Made by a program: the position numbers and the translations under genes | Notes under the pieces: model-generated | The model's database searches: none | What the model saw: only the letters and a program-made list of their open reading frames with translations | What the model was told of the DNA's origin: nothing | Part shown: piece by piece, positions 26,699 through 37,800 of the stretch | How positions within the stretch are numbered: position 1 is the stretch's first letter | How the letters are laid out: each line of letters opens with the position of its first letter | Assembly (NCBI GenBank): GCA_964391805.1 | Contig: CAYMNK010000005.1 | Coordinates: 111,507-175,506, forward strand | DNA length: 64,000 nt | Source: RUG14300 sp964391805 | GTDB taxonomy: Bacteria > Bacillota > Clostridia > Christensenellales > CAG-1252 | Reading direction: 5' to 3'

Positions 26699-26719
26699 TG
26701 TTCGTTTCAAAAACGAACA
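26699..26719 (+). promoter_or_regulatory. Perfect inverted repeat in the DUF2804 leader
   Basis: TGTTCGTTT and AAACGAACA form a perfect 9-bp inverted repeat around CAA, midway between the promoter and the start codon. It could be a protein operator or an RNA hairpin 12 bases before the ribosome binding site. It is not followed by a T-run, so it is not a simple terminator. Confidence 0.6.
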
Positions 26720-26747
26720 ATGCGGAATTCGAAAAAGGAGAATGGGT

Positions 26748-27788
26748 ATGCAAAATTATGTTACCGAAAAACAACCATTGCTCAATGGCAACGGATGCAT
26801 TGAAAACCCCGGATACTCTAAAGAACTCGTTTGGCAGTATTCGAGAGACGATATAAAAGCAAAGAAAAGTAGAATAAAAGAGTGGGATTATTACTATATT
26901 TCCAACGGAAGATATGCGCTATGTCTTACTATGGCTGATATGGGATATGTAGGCGCAAACTCTATTTCCGTTATCGATTTTGCTAAGCCTTGGCAAGCTA
27001 CTAATAGCGATGTTATACTTTTCCCTATGGGAAAACTCAATATGCCAACAACTTCCGCTATCGGAGATGCTTATTGTAAAACAGGAAAATCGGAATATAC
27101 ATTTGAAAACGATGGTAACGAAAGACTTTTACACGGCTATTATAAAAAGTATGACAAGAAAAACGATCTTTCTTTTGAAATCGTTATTAAAAATGTTCCC
27201 AAGGAAACAATGGTTATAGCGACTCCCTTCGATAAAGAAAAATATTTCTACTATAACCAAAAAATCAATTGCATGGTTGCAAGCGGTTGGTTTATGATAA
27301 ATGAGCAAAAGTTCGTATTCGATGAAGAAGACACCCTTGCTACCCTCGATTGGGGACGCGGTGTTTGGACATATGACAATACTTGGTATTGGGGAAGTCT
27401 ACAAACACGACTCAAAGACGGAAAAACATTCGGTTTCAATATCGGTTACGGCTTCGGTAATACCTCTGCCGCTTCTGAAAATATGCTATTTTACGATGGA
27501 TCGGCTCATAAAATCGAAAATGTCGATTTCGGTATTCCTAACGATAACAAGAAGGGCGTCAATCCCGATTATATGCAAAAATGGCATTTTACATCGTCGG
27601 ATAATAGACTTGACCTCATATTTGAACCGATTATCGACAGATATGCTCCGTTTGATTTAAAAGTAATGTGCATGATACCTCATCAAGTGTTCGGTAGATT
27701 CCGCGGAAAGTGTATACTCAATGACGGTAAGGTTATTGAATTAGACGGTGATCTCGGATTTGCCGAAAAAGTACATAATAAATGGTAA
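26748..27788 (+). CDS. DUF2804 family protein
   Basis: A cytoplasmic protein of 346 residues with no signal peptide or membrane segment. It matches my recollection of the DUF2804 family: a C-terminal FGRFRGKCILNDGKVIELDGDLGFAEKVHNKW, central DWGRGVWTYDNTWYWGS, and an N-terminal LLNGNGCIENPGYSKELVWQY. The fold resembles lipocalin-like or carotenoid-synthase-like proteins; no reaction is known. I chose ATG 26748, seven bases after AAGGAG, over an ATG at 26742 that is too close and an upstream extension that runs into the leader hairpin. It is single-gene, with its own promoter and terminator. Confidence 0.8.
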   Translation: MQNYVTEKQPLLNGNGCIENPGYSKELVWQYSRDDIKAKKSRIKEWDYYYISNGRYALCLTMADMGYVGANSISVIDFAKPWQATNSDVILFPMGKLNMPTTSAIGDAYCKTGKSEYTFENDGNERLLHGYYKKYDKKNDLSFEIVIKNVPKETMVIATPFDKEKYFYYNQKINCMVASGWFMINEQKFVFDEEDTLATLDWGRGVWTYDNTWYWGSLQTRLKDGKTFGFNIGYGFGNTSAASENMLFYDGSAHKIENVDFGIPNDNKKGVNPDYMQKWHFTSSDNRLDLIFEPIIDRYAPFDLKVMCMIPHQVFGRFRGKCILNDGKVIELDGDLGFAEKVHNKW

Positions 27789-27792
27789 TATC

Positions 27793-27820
27793 AATGCATC
27801 CAATTCGGATGCATTTTTTT
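27793..27820 (+). terminator. Terminator of the DUF2804 gene
   Basis: AATGCATCC (27793-27801), loop AATTC, GGATGCATT (27807-27815), then a T-run to 27820. A perfect 9-bp stem starting four bases after the stop codon. Confidence 0.92.
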
Positions 27821-28115
27821 AACAAGGATTTTAGATTCCGACGCATTGCGTCGCCCTACCGGGTTCGACTACAGACTTCGTCTTTCGCTCAGAATGACCT
27901 TATTAGACGCTTACGCTTGCCTTGAAATGGGATAGGATAGTGTCACCTATGGTGGTTCGACTTCGCTTACGCTCAGTATGACATAATCGTGGTTGTTATC
28001 GTCCGCAAGATACCAAATTGTTGCACAATTTGATTCGCACGATGTGCGAATTTCGACTACAAGGGCGCGATTAGTAATCGCCCGCATCAATCAAAAATCC
28101 ATATAACGGCGGACG
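27821..28115. repeat. Cluster of dispersed hairpin repeats
   Basis: Contains CCGACGCATTGCGTCG, TTCGACTACAGAC...CTCAGAATGAC, a second TTCGACTTCGCTTACGCTCAG copy, the TTGCACAATTTGATTCGCAC hairpin shared with 16713-16745, and a GGGCGCGATTAGTAATCGCC module. No gene seen. Confidence 0.85.
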
Positions 28116-28127
28116 AGATGTGGGCGT

Positions 28128-29213
28128 TTAGTATTTGGTGAATTCGAATAGGAAAGCAAAATAGCCATCCTCGGTGTGAGAAAAAGTGTAGGATTGCACC
28201 CTATTTTGTGAGATTTTCGGGAGAGCATTTTCTATTATTTCGGCAAACAAATCGTCTTGCATACGAAAATAAAACGGAATTTTACCATTTTGTGTGTGAT
28301 TAGCATCTATGAAGTTTAACAATGCCTTAAAGACTTCGTCGGTATTTTTAAAATATAATCCTTTTCTATAATAATAATTATCCTTAGTAGAATTGCATTC
28401 CAAATCGGGATAATCATCTTTTTTATAATTATGGTCAAAAAGTATTTCGTCGTCTGTTACATTAAAGTACATATATTGAGGCTCGTCGATTCTCTTGGAA
28501 TAATCTTCATCAAATGTTAGGTCCACGTGATAACAAGCTCCGTTAATCCGTACAATCAACCAGTCATGCGCCTCTTCTTCCTCGGTTTTATCGGAATAGA
28601 TATTTGCTACAAGTATTCCGTGTTGTTGCAAAATATATTGCATCAATAGCGACAAACCTCCGCAAACTCCTTTTTGACGTTTCAATAAACCGACTACCGT
28701 AAAGAGTTCTCGTTGCTCTTGTCCGTTATACGATAAAAAATCATAATCATAATCGTAATCGCCTATGATGAAATCTCGTACCGCAAGTTCAAGATCAAAT
28801 TCGTCATCTATTCCGTCAAACTTATGCGATATCTCGTTAAGTTGAGTAGTAATCCGCTCTATTTCATCTTCACTATATTCAGCCTTTCCGTCACCGATGG
28901 TGAGAAGAAAATCACGCTCGAAAGATAATTCGCTACGTGCAATATAAAACAACTCGGGCCAATCCCAAATAACTCCGTCGTAAACCTTATCGATATCTAT
29001 ATAGTTATCATAATTATAGGTAAATACGGGCAAAGTTCTATCAACTTCCTCGTTTTCGGGAGTGTAAAGTAATTCGTAAGAATAGACCGATAAATAATAA
29101 AACCTTAGTTCGCGCTTCATTATGCGTTCGACCAAAAACAAATATAATTCTTTTTCGGATGGATTCATTCGAGTATAGTTATATCTGCACTCGAGTTTAT
29201 AATTATCGGTCAT
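28128..29213 (-). CDS. Transglutaminase-like domain protein
   Basis: A 361-residue soluble protein without signal peptide. It carries the catalytic triad of the transglutaminase-like superfamily in order: RQKGVCGGLSLLMQYI (Cys, about residue 185), EAHDWLIVRI (His, about 220) and YHVDLTFD (Asp, about 235). The N-terminal half is hydrophilic with regular YDY-rich segments and has no recognised domain. Members act as proteases, peptide N-glycanases or cross-linkers, or are catalytically inert scaffolds; the substrate cannot be told. ATG at 29213 follows AAGGAG. It is flanked on both sides by repeats and has no operon partners. Confidence 0.8.
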   Translation of the reverse strand: MTDNYKLECRYNYTRMNPSEKELYLFLVERIMKRELRFYYLSVYSYELLYTPENEEVDRTLPVFTYNYDNYIDIDKVYDGVIWDWPELFYIARSELSFERDFLLTIGDGKAEYSEDEIERITTQLNEISHKFDGIDDEFDLELAVRDFIIGDYDYDYDFLSYNGQEQRELFTVVGLLKRQKGVCGGLSLLMQYILQQHGILVANIYSDKTEEEEAHDWLIVRINGACYHVDLTFDEDYSKRIDEPQYMYFNVTDDEILFDHNYKKDDYPDLECNSTKDNYYYRKGLYFKNTDEVFKALLNFIDANHTQNGKIPFYFRMQDDLFAEIIENALPKISQNRVQSYTFSHTEDGYFAFLFEFTKY

Positions 29214-29269
29214 TGGGTTCTCCTTTTTTTTGTTTTTATAAAGGATTTTTAAAAAGCAAGTAGATAAAA

Positions 29270-29541
29270 ACCGACTTTTAAATTTGGATTAGATACCTAC
29301 GCTATGCGTCGCCCTACGAGTTCGACTTCGGTCTATCGACCTTCGCTGTAGGGGCCGATTAGTAATCGCCCTATCCTTGTTAAGGCAAGCGATAACGTCC
29401 CCATATGTTATTCCAAGCGTAGAAAACTACGATAAGATGACACATATATTTATCCGCAATTTTGCGATAGCAATACATCATTTGCCGAATAGGCAAACTT
29501 CATTCATCATTATGCGTAGCAGAACATCATTTGCAATAACG
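29270..29541. repeat. Cluster of dispersed hairpin repeats
   Basis: Contains GATACCTACGCTATGCGTCG, TTCGACTTCGGTCTATCGACC, GGGGCCGATTAGTAATCGCC (shared with 54960), and CATTATGCGTAGCAGAACATC, whose counterpart at 16858 also abuts a stop codon. No gene seen. Confidence 0.85.
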
Positions 29542-30450
29542 TTACTCTTTATTGTCGGCTGAGGAATCTTCAGCGTCGGCTTCGTTTTTTGACTCGGATT
29601 CGAGTGCTTTACGCTTGCTCGTTGGAACAATTTCTCCGTTCTTAATCTTCTTATGTCTCTTGACAAGATATACGATTAAAATAGTTATTCCACCGATTAC
29701 AATGATAAACGGAAGTGCAGTCAATAAGAATATCGTCAATGCTTCGGCAAATTTAAGTCCGCCTTCCATCGATTCTAATAGTTTAGAACCGAACGTCTCC
29801 TTTTGTACGACAGTCTTCGTGTACATGTTGACGGTAACTGTGCTATAATCGACCAAACTATCGTACTTTTTGAGAATGCCGTCAATTTCCTTCAATTCAG
29901 TTTCTATTTCGCTGAGCCTTGTATTTATGGTAATTATCTCGCTTACGGTTGCATCTGTCATAAGTGAAATGAGTCTCGATTGTTCTGACTCTAAGGTTGC
30001 CTTACGAACGGTATTATTGTAGTACGTCAACGAAACATCTTTAGATGAAATAGATGTAGACGATACCTCGCCTATACCTTCGAGGTCATTCAAAAATGCA
30101 TCTAATCTCGACGATTTGATTCTAAATACAAACGTTGCATAAGTGCTTTCAACGGAGGACGATTCAATCCATTCATCGGCATTAATTTTACCTTTTATGG
30201 TATTACTTGCTTCTTTGATGTTATCAACGGTCAATCGCGTACTTGCCGTATAGATTATTTTACGGTCTGGAGCTACATCGGTGCTTTCGGACTCATCACT
30301 AATATAATCCTTACTTTCGGACGAAGGATCATATCCGTCCGCTTTATATTCATAATCTCCGGGATAATAATCAGAACCCGAACTACATCCTACCAAAACT
30401 AAGGTCAACAGTAAAACAACAACTAACACAATACACAGTTTCTTTTTCAT
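29542..30450 (-). CDS. DUF4349 domain lipoprotein
   Basis: A 302-residue lipoprotein: lipobox LVGC (cysteine 22), an acidic, tyrosine-rich linker, then a DUF4349 domain (about 60-240; KIIYTASTRLTVDNIKEAS, FVFRIKSSRLDAFLNDLEGIG, a coiled-coil stretch ENEx-type near 150-190), one C-terminal membrane segment (about 235-262) and a charged cytoplasmic tail. DUF4349 proteins are membrane-anchored and of unknown function. It is last in an operon with nudF, ten bases downstream of it. The final lysine-glutamate codons and stop coincide with the edge of a dispersed repeat. Confidence 0.85.
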   Translation of the reverse strand: MKKKLCIVLVVVLLLTLVLVGCSSGSDYYPGDYEYKADGYDPSSESKDYISDESESTDVAPDRKIIYTASTRLTVDNIKEASNTIKGKINADEWIESSSVESTYATFVFRIKSSRLDAFLNDLEGIGEVSSTSISSKDVSLTYYNNTVRKATLESEQSRLISLMTDATVSEIITINTRLSEIETELKEIDGILKKYDSLVDYSTVTVNMYTKTVVQKETFGSKLLESMEGGLKFAEALTIFLLTALPFIIVIGGITILIVYLVKRHKKIKNGEIVPTSKRKALESESKNEADAEDSSADNKE

Positions 30451-30460
30451 AATAATCTCC

Positions 30461-31000
30461 TTATGACTTTGCCTTTTCGGCTACATATCTCATGATAGCG
30501 TAGACAGTTTTTCCGTCTTTAATCAACCCATCAAGAATTTTTATATATGCCTCTTGTATAGGCATTTTAATTACATCTAAAAATTCGCCTTCATCTAAAT
30601 GACGCTCGCCCTTGTGTTCTACATGCGCTTTATACACATAAATCTTTTCGTTTGTGTATCCGGGAGTAGGATATATGATGCCGTAGGGCGTAACTTCATC
30701 GACAATCAAACCTGTTTCTTCCGATAATTCTCGAATAGCCGTTCGGGAAGGGGCCTCGCCCTTCTCTATTTTCCCGGCAGGAATTTCGAGAATTTCTTCA
30801 CGATAAACATATCTATATTGACTGACAAGATATATATTTTCATCATTATCTACAGCCAAAATTGCAGAACCGCCGTTATGACAAACATACTCGCGTTTAG
30901 CCTCACTTCCATCGGGTAAAGAAACGCTATCAAGTCTCAAATCAAGTATTTTACCCTCGTAAAGAAGGTGTGAAGACAACTGTTTTTCTTCCTTATTCAT
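30461..31000 (-). CDS. nudF: ADP-ribose pyrophosphatase (Nudix hydrolase)
   Basis: Hydrolyses ADP-ribose to AMP and ribose-5-phosphate. The 179-residue protein has a complete Nudix box, GKIEKGEAPSRTAIRELSEETGL (about 75-97), fitting GX5EX7REUXEEXGU, preceded by the NudF-type REEILEIPAG stretch and a YLVSQYRY strand. It overlaps folD by eight bases, so the two are translationally coupled. Other nucleoside-diphosphate sugars could be substrates; the ADP-ribose assignment comes from subfamily features. Confidence 0.88.
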   Translation of the reverse strand: MNKEEKQLSSHLLYEGKILDLRLDSVSLPDGSEAKREYVCHNGGSAILAVDNDENIYLVSQYRYVYREEILEIPAGKIEKGEAPSRTAIRELSEETGLIVDEVTPYGIIYPTPGYTNEKIYVYKAHVEHKGERHLDEGEFLDVIKMPIQEAYIKILDGLIKDGKTVYAIMRYVAEKAKS

Positions 31001-31847
31001 CTCTTTTTCTCAAATCGTGTGCAAGTAATGTATTTTGAAGAAGCATGGCGATAGTCATAGGTCCGACTCCGCCGGGTACGGGGGTAATATACGATGCTTT
31101 TGGCGCAACCGAATCAAAATCAACATCACCCTTCAAGCCATTCTCCGTCCTCGTGATACCGACATCGACGATAACTGCGCCGTCTTTGACCATATCGGCA
31201 GTTAATAAGCCTTGTTTACCGACAGCAACGGCTACTATATCGGCAGAACGTGTATATTCACCGATATTCGGCGTGCGTGAGTGGCATACGGTTACAGTTG
31301 CATTCTCGTCCAAGAAAAGTTCAAACAACGGCTTACCGACCAAAATAGAGCGCCCCACAACGACAACTTTTTTACCCGAAATCTCTATTCCGTATTCTTT
31401 AAGCAGTCTAATTACACCCGATGGGGTACAAGGCACTAACTGCTTTTTACCGCCATATAGCCTGCCTTGTTGAGAATAGGTCAAGCCGTCCACATCCTTA
31501 AGGGGCGAAATATGATTAATTATCTTATTTTCATTGAATCCCTTGGGAAGCGGTAATTGTAATAAAATACCGTCAACTGTGTCATCTACATTTAAGCGTT
31601 CGATCTCGGAGATAATCTCGTCTTCACCTACTGTAGCAGGCATTCTTATTGTCAGTGATTGGATACCTGCTTTTTGGCAAGCCTTGATCTTATTATTGAC
31701 ATAAACTTGACTGGCGGGATCATCACCCACCAAAATAACAGCAAGTGTCAACGAAAAATCAAAGTTTGATTGTTTTCTTCTCTCGATTTCCTCTTTTAGT
31801 TCGCTCCTAACCTTGAGCGCAGTCGCTTTTCCGTCTAAAATAATCAT
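30993..31847 (-). CDS. folD: Bifunctional methylenetetrahydrofolate dehydrogenase/cyclohydrolase
   Basis: Interconverts methylene-, methenyl- and formyl-tetrahydrofolate, supplying one-carbon units for purines and formyl-Met, and methylene-THF for thyA at 45.8 kb. The 284-residue protein is of standard length. Visible motifs: VGDDPASQVYVNNKIKACQ with the catalytic lysine, the ILLQLPLPKGF block, DVDG, the VVGRSILVGKPL NADP-binding loop and the PVPGGVGPMTIAML signature near the C-terminus. It starts 17 bases after the giant lipoprotein gene. Confidence 0.96.
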   Translation of the reverse strand: MIILDGKATALKVRSELKEEIERRKQSNFDFSLTLAVILVGDDPASQVYVNNKIKACQKAGIQSLTIRMPATVGEDEIISEIERLNVDDTVDGILLQLPLPKGFNENKIINHISPLKDVDGLTYSQQGRLYGGKKQLVPCTPSGVIRLLKEYGIEISGKKVVVVGRSILVGKPLFELFLDENATVTVCHSRTPNIGEYTRSADIVAVAVGKQGLLTADMVKDGAVIVDVGITRTENGLKGDVDFDSVAPKASYITPVPGGVGPMTIAMLLQNTLLAHDLRKRDE

Positions 31848-31864
31848 AATAATTACTCCGCTAT

Positions 31865-34800
31865 TTATTCTTGTGACTCGTCGCGTGATTTGATAATCAG
31901 GGTATATGTATCATTGATAATGGTATAGTTTTTGTCAAGTGACACCACTTTGACGGTATAATTACCTACAGACTCGGGATAGGTCACTTTATTGCCTAAA
32001 GTGTCAAATATTTCTATTGTCGCATCGAAGTCGTACTCATTTACAATTGTTAATGCAAGCGATGAACCTTCGTAAACCTCGTATATCGAGGAAGATATAA
32101 AAATAGCCCTATCGCCGTTAAGTATGGTGAGTTTATCTATATTTCGCGGTAAAACAGTTAAGGGCAATTCTATAGTGATAGCCTCGTTAATTCCGTCTTT
32201 GGTCAATACAAACTTTGAATCATTAATACCGATAGAAAGGGTATAATTACCTACTGCAAGGATGCTACCGCTACTTATAACGGCACCGTTTTCATCGAGC
32301 ATTTTAAGTGATATGTTTTTAGAGTCGAGTAAGCTCGCAACCTTTGTTGCAACTTGATTATCAACGAGATACTTGATAACGGTATATTCGGCATCGAATT
32401 CAATTGAAAGATTCACCTTGCTCAAATCAAAATCATCACTCGAGAGCATAACGGGCTTATCGGTTTGACAATCGATCGATACGCTACCGACATTACCTAT
32501 ATATTCTCTACCGTTCCAAATTTTCAAATACATCTTTTGATTAAAAATAAAGTCAAATGCAAGAGTCGTAAAATTTTTATGAGCAACTAACGTCTTGACG
32601 ACTTTAACTCCGTTTTGATAATAGGAATATGTTATATTAAGACTATCCACGTTGATAATCAGTTCTTTCCAAGCAAGGTTTGCTTGATATACGTTTGCCG
32701 TATTGGAAAACGATGTAAATCCCTTATCTACAGAATAAATAATTCCGCCGGCAACGTATTGTCCTATCACATCATTATCGATGGTGATCGATTCCAATGT
32801 GTTTTGAATAGAATACACCGAATATCCGTTCTTTAATTGATATCCACCCGCATCGTTACCGACTAAAATATCAACATCCTTAGCAATCAGTCCGCCGTTA
32901 AAGTCAGCCGACATATCGGTTATATCGTATTTAAGTGTCATATAATATAGATAATCGTCATCGATAAATTTAACTTTAACTGCCTTATGCGCTATAGTTC
33001 TACCATTCTCGATAACTATATTTTCGCCAAAGGGTGAATCGTCAAATACATTGACGTCTATTCGCATTAGGGACACGCCGTCAATATATACAAGTTCGAT
33101 AATTCTACGGCTAACTGTGACTGCGCACGGTATTTCTATATTTCCGAATACCGTTTTTATTATCGCTTGAACTTGCCCGCTTGCACCTAAATAAAGGGTT
33201 GTATCGGCAAATGTCTCAACATTCCATCCGTCAAGACGCGCTACTGTTTTGACTCCGTTAATATAGAATGATACCTTGTTAGGATAGCATTTTGAATCGG
33301 TAGCATCGGCAAGATAAGGATCGATTGTAATATTTGTCCCCGATGCAGTCATCGAATTAATTTCCGACATCGAATTATTAACGGACGAATTTGCTAAAGG
33401 TAAAAATCCGTCGAAGGATAGCGACTCTAAAGGCGAGCCCTCTATAGAAAGAGTCAATGCCGAACAAATAATGTTACCTACTTTGGCGGTGAGAGATATC
33501 CTACCGCTAACCTCGTTTACCGCTACACCTTTAGCCATTTCGGTGCGATATAATGTAGCTATATCTTCTAAGCCTATCCATTCGGTGATATCGAACCAAC
33601 TATTGACGGTATTGGTATCGGCATATTCAAAATATAACTTACCTAAACAACCGTCATTATCACATCCGCAAATAAGGCTATGCAAGAATGTAGAATCGGT
33701 CAAATTATTGACAATCAAATTGCCATTAGAATCGGTATCGAGCAATTTTACGCTTATTACCTTTGTCTTTACTAAATTCGTTTCGGGTTCGTCAACATTG
33801 CCTAAGACAGGATTACCGTTCGAGTCGAACACAAAATAGTAATCGTCGGGGTCCTTGCTCGAAATCCACAAACGAATATCACTAAGTTTTTGAGCGAGCG
33901 GAATATATACCGAGACCTTCTCATAATAACCAAGTGACGCAACATCGACGGTCGATAACGCAGATATATCCCAACTGATTGGTAAGTCAAAATAGATGCT
34001 CTCTCCGTTAGAATCGGTTATGCCCTTAAAGGAAACGCGTGCGAAAGATGGATAACTGTCATAGCACATATAATTCGTTCTGTTGGGATCGATAGTAAGA
34101 CTGTATTCGCTGTCTCCTTCCGCTAATTTATAATAAACAAAACCTTCTACTCCGTTCTCTATTCGATAATGTTTGAGCGCCCTATGCGATTCATCTGCTA
34201 AAACGAAATGTCCGTCTACTAAAACATAGGTTCCGTTACTATCCTCAACATAGGTTGGAGTGGTCAATATAGGTGAAGTCGGTTCGGACGGATTACCATC
34301 GGAATCTAACAAAGTCCATTCGTCTACAATCGCCTTGACAAAGGATATGTTTAATTCGATATGCTTATCAGCAACCGCTATCACACCGCCATAAACGAAT
34401 TGTTCTCCTCTATACCAAATTTCTTTATCGTTATAAGACTTGAGATTCCAATCGATATTACGAATGACCGCACTCGATGCGGGATAATCGAAGTGTGCCT
34501 CGCCCACCGTAAGCGTGTATGCCTCATAATCCATAACCACGCTGTCGGGAATAGCAAAATCATAGGGGTTTTTGTTCAATAATTCGAACTTGATGTTTGT
34601 TCCTATTTCATTCTCGGTTGCTACTACCGTCGATCCGCTATAAAGTGTTATTGCGGTCAAATCGTAGTTTTTAAATATATAGGTGTAATTGAATGTTTGG
34701 TATCCGCCTATATCATCACCTACAATAAGAGATATTTTACCGCTTATCGGTTCCACAGAATATAGAGGAATGTTTTTCACTACCGGAATATCCCATTTAA

Positions 34801-37800
34801 CTGCACGCTCTGTATGCGCTCCATCGGCGTAAATCAATTCAACTTCATTGGCTATAACCGTATCTGAACCCAACGCTGAAACCTTTAGTTGGTCGAAAAG
34901 CAATATACCGTCACCGATTATCTCGATGCCGTCATTCAAGCCGATAAGTTCGGTATCGTCTATAATGCGGTTAGTGATAGTGATTATTGCCTTTAATTCG
35001 GTCTGCACGCCTAATGAATTGGTTATATATGCAGTAATTTCGTACGCTCCGTCAATGCTGAATAATTTGTCCTTCATTGCGGATACAAGCTGTGCATCGG
35101 TAAGAAGGATGTCATCCACCTTAACTGATCTATTGTGAATAGATTCGGTATTCCAAGACAATTCCGCCTTAAAACGCTTCCCGCCCTTGGTTAACACATA
35201 AGTTTCGTTGCGAGAATATGTTTCACCGTTAAACGGATCGAATCCACCATAAGCATATATTTCTAAGAAGTTCTCTGCATTTTCTATTTTATCGATATCG
35301 GTATTATCAAGTTTAAGAGTATACACACAGGAACTAAGCTCGATGGGTTCACCGAAAAAGCCTATAACGCTCGGAATTATTTTGAATTCGGCGCCCGAGG
35401 TAAATACAGCTTCATCGATCGGTTTACCGCCATATGTCCAAATAACGGGCTTATTGATATAATGCACACCTATCGTCATTCCAATGTTTTGGAATTGTTC
35501 CATCAACGCTTTAATTGGATCGACAGCACTGTTATACCCCTCAAATGTGAAGGTTTTAATTGCGTTATCGATATATTCGAGGTATTCCGCAGGAGCATTG
35601 ATCGAATAATCGGTAGCATCGGTAAAATCAACCGAAATGGTCTCAGTTACACGTTGTCCGAATACTTCTATATATGCGTTTACTTCACGAATTCCCGAAC
35701 CTAACGAAGGTACATTATCACAATGCCATCCGCCGATGTCGGATACGTCGATAACGAGAGTTGACGATTGTTTGCCGTTCATTTCTACGGTAACCGTATC
35801 AGATAGGTCATTAACATCAAATATGGATACGGTACGACCGCTATGGTCACCCAATTCCTTAGTTTTGACGGATAAATCGTAGTTTTCGAGTGCGATATCG
35901 TCAATAATCAAGTCAATACGCTTATTCTTAGCAAATAACGTGCTGAATTTCGTATTCTTACCGACCGATAAAGTAAAAGTATCTACCGCAAAATCGATTG
36001 GCAATTCCTTTATACTCATATCGGGTATTAATTTAGATAAAAAGGATATTATTTCATTGAACCCCTCGTGTCCTGCCGACAAAACTAAGCCGTTTGCATC
36101 GTTGCGCAATACTAAGGACGAATCGGTAGATACCAATGCATTACCGTTAATATCACCCAAAAATGCGGAATATCTACCGCTTTCACGTAATTCTAACGAT
36201 AAAATCTTATTGATACCGTTTTGCTCGGGATAAACCACATAGATCATATCGGAAGCCGACTTATAATAAATCGAGCACACAAATGACTCTGCCGAATCAT
36301 AGAAGGATAACTTAAAGATATCAAGAGCACCATCTGGAGTGTAATTGCATTCCGCTATAAAATCGGTTATTTCACCATCAATGCTAACTTCGGTTCCGCT
36401 GAGGCTCGTAATCAAGCTCGATACAAGTTCGGCATTGGTAAGATTGGAAATATTAGTTTCAATTCTACCCTTAATAACAGGAGTAAGAGTGGCAGAATCA
36501 CTCCAAGATTTGCATTTATCGGTCCATTCAGGGGTAGAGAGAGAAACTTCATAACCCACCGAAGGAGAAGATGCAGATACTTTAAAAGTTAGACCTTCGC
36601 CGAATAACAAAAGAGATAACGACTTAAAAAGGTTGTTTGAAGTGTCTGCAGTGACGGTTGCCTTACTGTAGTTATAGACAAAGTCAATACCCAACCTACT
36701 CTTGATAAGCTCGAGTGCGTCGCTATCGATATCGAGAACGGTACTGTCTTTATCGATATTCAATCCGTCCAAAAACGCAGCAATGAGATAGGCTTTACGC
36801 ACATTGTCGATGTCCGCAGGCTCGGAAAGTATAGATAAAATACTAAGTTTATCCTCAATATAATCTTTATCAAAAGAATAATAGTTCGATTCTCCTAAGA
36901 GTGCAGAAGCATCGATAAAATATTTTTCTCCGTTATAATAAACGGATATGCCTTTACCGCTATTAAGAACATTATCGAGGGATAGAGAAAAACTGAGTTT
37001 GCCGTCGGCATAATTCGACTTTAAAGAATAATTCGAAGTGTATGAGTTATCGGTGAACTTGGTTGCTATACTCGAACCAAATATCTCGTTAACAACATCG
37101 GTACGGTCAAAATCAAGTTCAATGGCACCCGAGATGTCATAATTTCTAAAGTCAAAATGTCTGTATGATGACAAGTTGTCGGCAAGTAAAACATTATATT
37201 CGCTTGAGAATTCCTCCGTAAACTCTGTCGCGGTAAAACTATTGAGCGCAATAGAGTCAGTTACAGTACCCTCAATAGATTGGTAACAAGCATTCTTAAA
37301 GTAATAATAGTCCGCCCCACCGCGTGTATTGTACAACTCAAAGGTAACGTTTGCATCCGATTCACTAAGTTTATTAATATCAGCTTTGGTCAAATTCAAT
37401 GCACCCAAAAACATATCCGCATCGATACCTAAATCGGCGGTAAATAATACATTTTCCAATGCAGAATAAACTAAAGAAAAGTCAAGAGTGCAGGTATATT
37501 GGAAGTGATTGATACAATTACAATTATCATCATCACAACTATCTAAAACAACTTTTTTACAGTCGGTGAAAATATAATTGCTCAATATGGGAATTAATTC
37601 TATTACATCACTGACCTTTCCTTCATGAATGTTACTTTGATTCAAGGTGTTAGCTAAATTGCCAAGATTAAATCCCGTGATAGCAACCTTGTTGAATATC
37701 GGTGGATAATCGATATATAAGGTTCCGTTCGAATAGTACAATGAAAATAGACTTCCGCCGTTTTCCTCTCTAACGATGAAAGATGCAACACTCTTGGTGT

